A stretch of 64,000 nucleotides of DNA from VRUE01 sp963717375 (GTDB taxonomy: Bacteria > Actinomycetota > Thermoleophilia > Solirubrobacterales > 70-9): positions 2,542,001 through 2,606,000 of the forward strand of contig OY970329.1 of the NCBI GenBank assembly GCA_963717375.1, read 5' to 3'. Of the stretch, positions 57,293 to 64,000 are shown piece after piece. The notes beneath the pieces are model-generated. The model was not told the origin of the DNA and ran no database searches. It worked only from the letters and a program-made list of their open reading frames with translations. Position 1 is the stretch's first letter. Each line of letters begins with the position of its first letter. The position numbers were made by a program, and so were the translations under genes.

Positions 57293-59151
57293 GCGATTTC
57301 CCCTTGCGCTACGCGAGGCGCAACATCTTGATCGGACCGGGGGGCGAGGCAGCCGCCCTCTATCGCGCCGAGCCGGTTGCCTATCCGTTTCTGCCGGCAG
57401 GCGAGAAGTGGGAGCTGTTGCATCGGCTGGAGCGCTTCGGGCACCTCGTCGGCGCCGACTTCTCGATCTGGCGAGTCCAACGCGCCTACCCCTCTGAGCG
57501 CTACGCCGAGGATCTCGCGGGTTCGGCGGACAAGCTCCACGCCGACTCCGAGGCATGGCGCGGCTACCTGGAAGGCCATCAGGCGCGTCTCTCCGAGCTC
57601 GGCTCCCATTTGCCCGAGGTCTATGTCGCGGTATCGCTGCGCGAGCCGGCCAAAGGTCACTTCCGCTCACTGGACCGCGCCCGCCGGCGGATCGAGGCGC
57701 TGGCAGGCGTCGGCTCGCCAAGGCCGATCGCCGGCGCCGAGCTGGAGGCGCTGGCGGAGGCCGAGCAGCGGGGCTTCGAGCGCCTCGCGAACGTCGCGGG
57801 TTTGCGGAAGGCCACGACGCCCGAGCTCCAGTGGCTCCTGCGCCGCGGAAGCTGCCGCGGCGTGGCCGAGCCGGCGCTCGACCACGCGTGGGAGCCCGAT
57901 GCCTTGGTCCTGCAGGGAACTGGAGGCACGCTCAGCTACGAGCCGCTCGAACACGACCTTTGGCGCTGTGCCAACGCGCCGATGACCGAGGACCCGGGCG
58001 AGCCGCCCTCGCTTGAGGTGGAGGCTGAAGAGGGGCATTCCTTTCAGGCATTCTTCTGCGCCGGATCGCTCGCCGAAGAGGCCGAGTTTCCCGGCCCGGC
58101 CGAGCTTCTCTTCGCGCCGCTCGAAGGCGCGGGGTTCCCGGTCGACGCGGCCTTGCACGTCCGTTGGGTCGGCAACCGCGAGGCGCTTGGCCAGGTCCGC
58201 AAGCGCATTCTCGACGTCGAGAATGCCTATCGCGAGGCATCAGAAGGCGCAAGCGCAGGGCCGGGCTGGCAGACCGAGGACGATCGCGAGCTGGCCCGCG
58301 AGTACGAGGCTGTTTTGCAGTCTTCGGCGCACCCGCCGATGCTCCGCGCCTACCTCTCGCTCGCCGTAGGTGCTCAGAAACGCGGCGAGCTGGAGCGTCG
58401 GGTCGAGGTGCTGCGCGAGCGCTTCGGCGAGGTGCGGTTGCACCGCCCGCGTGGCCTGCAGCATCGACTCTTCTTCGACCACCTCCCGCGCACCGATGGC
58501 GGCTCGGTGCCCGACTACCTGCAGCAGATGACAGTCGAGCAGTTCGGCGCGATGGTCCCAACGGCGAGCTCAGAAGTCGGCTCGCCAACCGGCCCCTACA
58601 TCGGCCACACCCCCTCCGGTGCCGGGCGGCCGGTGCGCTATGACCCGACCGAGGCTCCGCGCACCGCCAGGCCCTCCGGCGTTCTGCTCGCCGGCACTCT
58701 CGGCTCGGGTAAGACGCTCGCCGCAGAGGCGATCGCCTTCGCCGCGCAGCGGCGCGGCTCGTTGGTCATCGACTTCGACCCCAAGCCCGACCACAACCTG
58801 GAGGGGGTTCCAGGGCTGGAGGGCGAGGTCGAAGTGCTGGAGCTCTCGGGTGACCCGCGCCACCGGGGCAAGCTCGACCCGCTGGCGATCGGGTTGCCCG
58901 AGCTGCGCGAGGAGCTGGCCTCCAGCTATCTCCTTGAGCTTCTTCGCGACCCGCCTCCTGCTTGGGAGAACGCGATCGACCGAGCCGTCCGCGATGCCGT
59001 GAGGGCGGGCGAGCGGAGCCTGAACTGCGTCATCGCGCGGTTGTGCGAATCGGAGGCCGCAGCCGCCCGCGAGGCCGGCGAGGCACTCGACGTCCTTTCG
59101 GACTTCGGACTCGCGCGGCTCGGCTTCGCTCCGATCGAGGAGGCCGCCTAG
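57289..59151 (+). CDS. VirB4-like conjugation ATPase, N-terminal part (Walker A)
   Basis: A 620-residue protein from GTG 57289. The first about 400 residues are the VirB4 N-terminal domain; residues about 460-480 hold Walker A (AGTLGSGKTLAAEA) with DFDPKPDHN after it. The frame ends at TAG 59149-59151, and the next ATG follows at once in the same frame, where the Walker B half continues. So one ATPase is split into two polypeptides. Both halves are needed for a full RecA-like site. Confidence 0.85.
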   Translation: MSDFPLRYARRNILIGPGGEAAALYRAEPVAYPFLPAGEKWELLHRLERFGHLVGADFSIWRVQRAYPSERYAEDLAGSADKLHADSEAWRGYLEGHQARLSELGSHLPEVYVAVSLREPAKGHFRSLDRARRRIEALAGVGSPRPIAGAELEALAEAEQRGFERLANVAGLRKATTPELQWLLRRGSCRGVAEPALDHAWEPDALVLQGTGGTLSYEPLEHDLWRCANAPMTEDPGEPPSLEVEAEEGHSFQAFFCAGSLAEEAEFPGPAELLFAPLEGAGFPVDAALHVRWVGNREALGQVRKRILDVENAYREASEGASAGPGWQTEDDRELAREYEAVLQSSAHPPMLRAYLSLAVGAQKRGELERRVEVLRERFGEVRLHRPRGLQHRLFFDHLPRTDGGSVPDYLQQMTVEQFGAMVPTASSEVGSPTGPYIGHTPSGAGRPVRYDPTEAPRTARPSGVLLAGTLGSGKTLAAEAIAFAAQRRGSLVIDFDPKPDHNLEGVPGLEGEVEVLELSGDPRHRGKLDPLAIGLPELREELASSYLLELLRDPPPAWENAIDRAVRDAVRAGERSLNCVIARLCESEAAAAREAGEALDVLSDFGLARLGFAPIEEAA

Positions 59152-59706
59152 ATGTCGGCCGAGCCCTCGGTGATCACGATCCGCACACCGGGGCTCTCGC
59201 TCCCCGACCCGGGCGCCTCCCGTGAGACCTATTCGCGCCTTGAGCGAGTTTCCGTCGCGACCCTCACCTTGGTCGCGGCCCAAGCCCTGCGCCTCGTCAG
59301 CAGCAACCGACAACGACACAAGATCGTGCTGCTGGACGAGGCGTGGTTTCTATTGGCCTCCACCCAAGGCCGGCTGCTGCTGAACCGCCTCGTGCGGCTC
59401 GGGCGCAGCATGAACGCGACGATCCTGCTGGCGACCCAGCGGCTCGCCGACCTCGGAGATCTCTCCGAGCTGGTCGGGGTCTATTTCCTCTTCGGCCAGG
59501 ACTCGATCCCCGAGGCCGAACGGGCGCTGCGGATGGTCGATCTCGACCCTGCGGATGCGGCGCTTCGCTCGCGGCTGACCGAATACCGCCAGGGCCTCTG
59601 CCTGATGCGCGATCTCGATGGCCGGGTCGGCGAGGTGCAGGTCGATCTCGTCTTCGAGGAGCTGCTGGCGGCGCTCGACAACACGCCGAAGGCGGCCGGC
59701 GCGTGA
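59152..59706 (+). CDS. VirB4-like conjugation ATPase, C-terminal part (Walker B)
   Basis: A 184-residue protein carrying Walker B (IVLLDEAWFLLAS at residues about 58-70) and the sensor-type GRSMNATILLATQRLADL, then LVGVYFLFGQ. It is in the same frame as the upstream half and starts at the ATG right after its TAG. AGGAGG lies 8 bases before the ATG, so re-initiation is plausible. Either a true two-part ATPase or a nonsense change or read error. Confidence 0.8.
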   Translation: MSAEPSVITIRTPGLSLPDPGASRETYSRLERVSVATLTLVAAQALRLVSSNRQRHKIVLLDEAWFLLASTQGRLLLNRLVRLGRSMNATILLATQRLADLGDLSELVGVYFLFGQDSIPEAERALRMVDLDPADAALRSRLTEYRQGLCLMRDLDGRVGEVQVDLVFEELLAALDNTPKAAGA

Positions 59707-61901
59707 GCGCCGGGCAAAGGCCGCACCGCTGGAGGCGCCCGGTAGCCGTGGCGCTTGCGCTTAGCGTCCTGATCGTGCTGGCGGCGCATCCGCTCGCCGG
59801 TGCGGCAAGCGACGTATGGGGGAATGTCGCCCCCGCTCCCCAGCTGGGGAGCGATGGCCTGTTCGGCCGCTACCCGCTCGGCCACTACACCCTTGATCAG
59901 CACTTCGATGCGGTCTCCGCGTCGCTGACCGGCGGCGTCGACGTCTCCGGCGTTCCGGCGCTGATCGCCTACTTCCTCGCCTCGATCCTCTGGCTGGCGA
60001 CGAGCTTCCTGGCGAACCTGCTCATCACCCTCTTCGCTTTCGCCTTCAGCCTCGACTTGGTCAACGGCTCCCAGGCGACCGGCGAAGCCGGGGCGCTGGC
60101 GCCGGTCTCCCAGGCGATCCACTCGATCTATTCCAACGTCCTCGGCGCTCCCTGGCTCGTCCTCGCCGTCGCGGTCGCCGGGATCTGGGCGATGTGGAAG
60201 GCCCTGGTCCAGCGCCGCTACTCCGAGACGGCGGGCGCCTTGGCGCTGTCGCTGATCTACGTCGTCCTAGCGCTCTTTTTCGTCGTGCAGCCGGGCACGA
60301 CGATCGGCAGCGCGACGGGGTGGACGAACCAGATGTCGGAGGCGTTCCTCTCGATTTCTGACCACGGAAGCCCTTCGGGCGGAGGGCAGGCAAAGGATGG
60401 CGCGGCCAATCAGCTCTTCGACCTACTCGTCTTTAAGCCCTGGGTCGTTCTTAACTTCGGCGGTCTCGAACACTGCGCTGTCGCGGGCACCGGTTCTGGG
60501 GACTCCGATCCCGAATCGGCGCCTGTGCGGCCGTTGTCGAGCAACCCGGGTCGCGACGCAGAGCTTTCGCGCCGGCTGGCGGGCGGGACCGAGATCGCCG
60601 CGGATGGCAAGGTCTGCGTCAACAACGCGAACAAGTACGCGCCGCACTTCCTGCGCTTCAGCCTCGGCGCCGACGGGTCCGACGATCGCAGCGCCGAGTA
60701 CGACGCGCTGAACGACGGCGACTCCTCGAAGTTGCCCGAAGCCGACACGGCGACGGCCGGCTACCGCCTCGGGGTCGCAGACAAGCCCGCGACCGATGCG
60801 ATGGAGGAGGGCGGCCAGTTCCAGCGCCTGTTGCTCGCGCTCCTGCTCTTCTTCGGCGAGCTGGGCGCGATCGCGCTCCTCGGCTCGCTTTCGGTCGGGA
60901 TCATCCTTGCCCAGGTTCTGTTGCTCTTGCTGTTGGCCTTCGCGCCGGTCGCGCTTGTGGCGGCAGCCATCCCAGGACGCGGCCATGCTTTCTTCCGCGG
61001 CTGGCTGGAGAAGCTCGCCGGGTACCTGTTGCGAAAGGCTGCCTACTCGCTGATCCTGGCGACCCTGCTTGCGGTCGCGGGGGCTCTGGCGAGTGCCACC
61101 GCGCAGCTCGGCTGGCTGATGTCCTTCGGCCTGCAGTCCCTCTTCTTCTGGGCCGTCTTCATACAAAGGCGCTCGCTCGCCGACAGCCTGATCGGGATCG
61201 CGACCGGGCCGGGCGCGCCGGGTCGCGAGGGGACCGTGCGGGTGCTGGCGCTCTACGCAGGCGCCCGAGTCGGCGCCAAAGCGCTGCGCCCGATCCGGCG
61301 AGGCACGCGATCGGCGATGAGCGCCCCAGGCCGCCTCTTCGGCGGTGCCTTCGGCTCTCGCGGCGGCGGTACCCAGACTGGCTCGAAGCCCAAATCCGGG
61401 CCGCCCTTCGCAGCGACCCACAGCGCCTCGGCCACGCCCGCGGCGCCCAGTCTCGACGCTCCGGGACCTGCCGAGCGCAGGCGCTCGCCAGACGCTGCCG
61501 GCGATCCCGGCAAGGGCAAGGACGAGCGGCCGCGCCCGGCCTCGGCGTCCCCAGATCGGGCCTCGGGGGCGGGGGAAGCTTCCGCCAAAGGCGCCGGTAG
61601 GCGGGCCACCCGTTCCCGGCAGGAGACCGCTCGCAAGCCGAAGGTCAAAGGGGACGCGGAGAAGCCGATGCCCCAGCGCCCAGGTGAGCGCGGGCAAAAG
61701 CAAGTGCCTTCCCCCAGTTCTGCATCGGTTCGGAAGGATGCTTCTCGGGACTCGGCAGCGAGTCTTGGCGAGGAGCTTCGCGCCGAGCGCGAGCGGGTTG
61801 ACAAAAAAGCGCCGGCCGATTCGCCCGAGGCGCGGCCTCCGTCTCGCCGCAAGGGTGCCTCGTCTCCTCCGCGCTCGCCTCGGAAAGGCGGGGGCCGATG
61901 A
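59703..61901 (+). CDS. VirB6/TcpH-like polytopic conjugation protein
   Basis: A 732-residue protein from GTG 59703, overlapping the ATPase stop. A signal-like helix (VALALSVLIVLAAHPLAGAA) and many membrane helices (IAYFLASILWLATSFLANLLITLFAFAF, ALALSLIYVVLALFFVV, LLLALLLFFGELGAIALLGSL, YSLILATLLAVAGALASATA, in parts). The last 200 residues are basic and Pro/Ser-rich. This is the profile of VirB6/TrbL/TcpH, the inner channel of T4SS. Confidence 0.75.
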   Translation: MSAGQRPHRWRRPVAVALALSVLIVLAAHPLAGAASDVWGNVAPAPQLGSDGLFGRYPLGHYTLDQHFDAVSASLTGGVDVSGVPALIAYFLASILWLATSFLANLLITLFAFAFSLDLVNGSQATGEAGALAPVSQAIHSIYSNVLGAPWLVLAVAVAGIWAMWKALVQRRYSETAGALALSLIYVVLALFFVVQPGTTIGSATGWTNQMSEAFLSISDHGSPSGGGQAKDGAANQLFDLLVFKPWVVLNFGGLEHCAVAGTGSGDSDPESAPVRPLSSNPGRDAELSRRLAGGTEIAADGKVCVNNANKYAPHFLRFSLGADGSDDRSAEYDALNDGDSSKLPEADTATAGYRLGVADKPATDAMEEGGQFQRLLLALLLFFGELGAIALLGSLSVGIILAQVLLLLLLAFAPVALVAAAIPGRGHAFFRGWLEKLAGYLLRKAAYSLILATLLAVAGALASATAQLGWLMSFGLQSLFFWAVFIQRRSLADSLIGIATGPGAPGREGTVRVLALYAGARVGAKALRPIRRGTRSAMSAPGRLFGGAFGSRGGGTQTGSKPKSGPPFAATHSASATPAAPSLDAPGPAERRRSPDAAGDPGKGKDERPRPASASPDRASGAGEASAKGAGRRATRSRQETARKPKVKGDAEKPMPQRPGERGQKQVPSPSSASVRKDASRDSAASLGEELRAERERVDKKAPADSPEARPPSRRKGASSPPRSPRKGGGR

Positions 61902-63145
61902 GCCGGCGACGTTCGCGCGCCTCATTGCTGGCTCTCTTCGCAGCCGGTGTCGCAGCGGTCATGGTGGCGACCCTCGCCGGCACGGTGATGGCGATCCTCG
62001 GTGGCGAACTCGCCTGCCTGGGTGGTGGTGGCGGCACGGCCGCAGCTAGCCCGGCGACGCGGGCCGCCGTCGAAGAGATCCCGCCGGGTCGGTTGCAGAT
62101 CTTCCAGGCCGCCGGCACCAGGATCGACATCGACTGGACCTTCCTGGCGAGCATCGGCGAGCAGGAGTGCGGCGCCGGCAACTGCTCGGGGGTCAACAGC
62201 TCCGGCTGCGCCGGCCCGATGCAGATCGCTTACGTGCGGGGCTCGGCCTGTAGTCCCGGCTCCGGCCCGACGCTCTGGGAGACCTACAAGTTCGACGGCG
62301 ACGGCGATGGCGCCACTGACGTAAACGACCCCGCCGACGCGATCTTCACCGCCGCCCGCATCCTGCGCAAGGTGCTCGGCGCCCCGCCGGCCGGCGGCTC
62401 CTATGCCGCCTACCGCCAGGCGGCCTGCGGCTACTACGGCGCCTGCGGAGACGGCATCGCCAACTACGCCGACGAAGTGATGGCGCGGGCGGTCTCCTAC
62501 GGCTTCCCGGGCAAGGGAGCGCCACCGCCGGTCAACGCCACAGCAGCCGAACCTGTCACCAGCGCCGGCGTCTCTTCCTGCGGGGCGAGCACCTCGGGCA
62601 GCGCCGGCGGCAACGAGATCGTCCGCATCGCCGAGAGCCAGCTCGGCCGCACCGAGAGCCCGCTCGGCTCCAACTGCAACTCCTACGGCCCCTGCCTCGA
62701 ATGGTGCTCGCTCTTCGTCGCCTGGGTCTGGGAGCGCGCGGGTGTTCCGCTGAGCGGCGGCACCGCGCCTTATGCCTACTCGGGCTCGATCTATGAATGG
62801 GCGAAGGCTCATGAAGCGGGGGCGTCGCTTCCGGGCGGTCCGGCTCCAGGCGAATCCCCGTTCTCCACCGCCACGCCGAACGGGGCGCGGGTCTTGCCTG
62901 CGACCGCGACGCCTTCGCCCGGGGACGCGGTCCTCTTCGGCACCGATCCGACTAATAGCGACCACATCGGCATCGTCGAGCGCGTCTTTCCCGGCGGGCA
63001 GATCACGACGATCGACGGCAACTACTCAGACCGGGTGGCTCGTGTCGGCCCGTTCCTCCCGTCTCGCGCTGTCGAATCCGGCGAGCCGGCGCCGATCTTC
63101 GGCTACGCGCATCCTCCGATGGTTTCGGGGGCGGGCAATGACTGA
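61898..63145 (+). CDS. T4SS-associated transglycosylase/CHAP cell-wall hydrolase
   Basis: A 415-residue protein with an N-terminal membrane helix (LLALFAAGVAAVMVATLAGTVMAIL). Residues about 65-190 are an SLT-like transglycosylase: catalytic Glu in ASIGEQECGAG, then GAGNCSGVNSSGCAGPMQI. Residues about 240-400 are a CHAP amidase: Cys in CLEWCSLFVAWVW, His in DHIGIVERV, Asn in TIDGNYS. Such VirB1-like enzymes open peptidoglycan for the conjugation channel. Confidence 0.85.
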   Translation: MSRRRSRASLLALFAAGVAAVMVATLAGTVMAILGGELACLGGGGGTAAASPATRAAVEEIPPGRLQIFQAAGTRIDIDWTFLASIGEQECGAGNCSGVNSSGCAGPMQIAYVRGSACSPGSGPTLWETYKFDGDGDGATDVNDPADAIFTAARILRKVLGAPPAGGSYAAYRQAACGYYGACGDGIANYADEVMARAVSYGFPGKGAPPPVNATAAEPVTSAGVSSCGASTSGSAGGNEIVRIAESQLGRTESPLGSNCNSYGPCLEWCSLFVAWVWERAGVPLSGGTAPYAYSGSIYEWAKAHEAGASLPGGPAPGESPFSTATPNGARVLPATATPSPGDAVLFGTDPTNSDHIGIVERVFPGGQITTIDGNYSDRVARVGPFLPSRAVESGEPAPIFGYAHPPMVSGAGND

Positions 63146-63647
63146 TCGGCTGCGCCTGCTGCTTGATCGCCCGCTCGATCCAAGCGTTGCTCGGGCGGTG
63201 ACTGTGCTCGCCTCAGCAATCTTTGTCGGGGCAGCGGGACTCTTTGTCCTAGGCAGTCAAGGGCATGGTGCGCGGCAGCAGGTCGAGCATGTCGCGTTGC
63301 CGCCGCCGCGTGCAGCTCGGCCTCCAATTGAGGCGAAGGTCGCTCGCGGGCAAGCGCCGCCTCTCTGGTTCTCCAAGCATCAGGATCCCCAGGACATAGA
63401 GGGGAGCCGTGCCGCCAGCCGCGCCGGTCGCGCCCTGAGGGCACACCGGGCTCTCCAACAGGTGCCTTACCGGTCGGGCAAGCTCGCGATCGATCTTGTC
63501 GGCGCGTATGGTGCTCGCGCTGTTGTTCGGGTAAGCGCGCCGACCCTGGCCGACGCGCGAGCTGGATGGCGGCGCTTTCTTCGTCATTACCGCGATGCCG
63601 GGCGCGCATATGTTCCCGTGTTCCGGGCGCGAGAAAGCAGACGCTGA
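63138..63647 (+). CDS. Hypothetical conjugation-operon membrane protein
   Basis: A 169-residue protein (ATG 63138) with one helix (AVTVLASAIFVGAAGLFVLG) and a basic outside domain (IDLVGAYGARAVVRVSAPTLADARAGWRRFLRHYRDA, in parts). Overlaps both neighbours by a few bases, so it is in the T4SS operon. Unassigned. Confidence 0.6.
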   Translation: MTDRLRLLLDRPLDPSVARAVTVLASAIFVGAAGLFVLGSQGHGARQQVEHVALPPPRAARPPIEAKVARGQAPPLWFSKHQDPQDIEGSRAASRAGRALRAHRALQQVPYRSGKLAIDLVGAYGARAVVRVSAPTLADARAGWRRFLRHYRDAGRAYVPVFRARESRR

Positions 63648-64000
63648 TGCCGGTGCTTGCGGACGCTCACGCCATGTCCCGGCCGGGAGAGTCGCCCCCG
63701 CCACCTGAGGGCAATCCGAGTCGCCGGCTCATTTGTGGCGATGCGCCCGACGTGCTTACGACGTTGCCGGACGGGAGCGTTCATGCCTGCGTAACCAGTC
63801 CGCCGTACTGGGGTCTTCGCGATTACGGCGTGCCGCCGCGTGTCTGGAATGGGGATCAGGATTGCCGGCACCGCTGGATGCCCGCCAGCCGTGGCGAGTT
63901 CTGCGGGCGATGCCGCGCGTGGCGGGGGTGCCTGGGTCTAGAGCCGACGCCCGATCTATTTGTTGAGCACCTTGTCGCGGTTCTGCGCGAGGCTCGCCGA
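63646..64000 (+). CDS. DNA methyltransferase, N-terminal part (cut by window end)
   Basis: Partial, about 118 residues from ATG 63646. It contains a CGDAPDVLTTLPDGSVHACVTSPPYWGLRDYG segment (in parts), the motif IV of N4-cytosine/N6-adenine DNA methylases, plus a zinc-like CGRC. The rest of the enzyme is outside the window. It is in the conjugation operon, where a methylase can protect transferred DNA from host restriction. Different from the prophage enzyme at 25,355 though of the same class. Confidence 0.8.

Noticed and set aside
1..64000. CRISPR array
   Set aside because: No set of regularly spaced direct repeats with unique spacers; the only dense array is the 9-bp coding repeat.

Overview
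This is GC-rich actinobacterial DNA. Several host genes have a style I associate with the class Thermoleophilia (Solirubrobacterales and relatives): an RHS protein with 'PNGAATTYQFEYG'-type repeats, an NlpC/P60 protein that starts MCMQCM, and a secreted protein made of GAV-type repeats. That taxonomic placement is inference. No rRNA or marker gene is present to fix the species.

Positions 1 to about 33,266 are most of a contractile-tailed (myovirus-type) prophage whose left end lies outside the window. Its order is: tail sheath, tube, chaperone with a frameshift-type extension, tape measure, LysM protein, baseplate hub, spike-region protein, gp25, J, I and fibre (0-10.2 kb); two antisense cargo genes (10.2-11.1 kb); a lysis block with a GH24 endolysin and several tiny membrane proteins (11.2-13.5 kb); a regulatory zone (13.5-16 kb) holding a 19-residue peptide gene divergent from a winged-helix regulator, followed by a CI/Cro-like switch with paired operators; a recombination and replication block (RecT-like, PD-(D/E)XK nuclease, DnaA domain IV protein, DUF2303, DUF1376, mIHF-like protein; 16-23.5 kb); a long run of small overlapping accessory genes including a DNA methyltransferase and a 28-unit 9-bp repeat gene (23.5-31.7 kb); and an excisionase-like gene plus tyrosine integrase next to a 3' fragment of tRNA-Trp that marks the attachment site (31.7-33.3 kb).

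From 33.3 to 38.1 kb the DNA looks like host chromosome: secreted proteins, a GDSL hydrolase, an NlpC/P60 protein, a PQQ-type beta-propeller lipoprotein, tRNA-Gly(TCC) and tRNA-Pro(GGG).

From 38.4 to 42.1 kb lies the most interesting locus. It is a cluster with an 18-residue peptide gene, a SAM methyltransferase and an MccB-like protein (PqqD/RRE-like domain plus E1 adenylation domain), divergent from a winged-helix regulator that is a paralogue of the prophage regulator. The two peptides share a K-V-(D/E)-x-x-(V/I)-P-x-(L/I)-S-x-F-K pattern, and their genes share the leader bases CTGCTGACGA and GAAAGGGGGTGAG. Both regulator/peptide gaps carry tandem dyads about 18-19 bp apart. This looks like an undescribed family of ribosomal peptide plus regulator cassettes, one copy carried by the phage and one on the chromosome with modification enzymes.

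From 42.2 to 55.2 kb are a very large RHS protein with a candidate immunity gene, a TolB-like propeller, a repeat protein, a secreted protein in operon with an unusual membrane-anchored sigma factor, and an ArsR-like regulator. From 55.4 kb to the end is a conjugation module: TcpC-like, pilin-like, TcpE-like, a VirB4 ATPase split by an in-frame TAG-ATG, a VirB6/TcpH-like membrane protein, a transglycosylase/CHAP hydrolase, and a truncated DNA methyltransferase. It is probably the left part of an integrative conjugative element.
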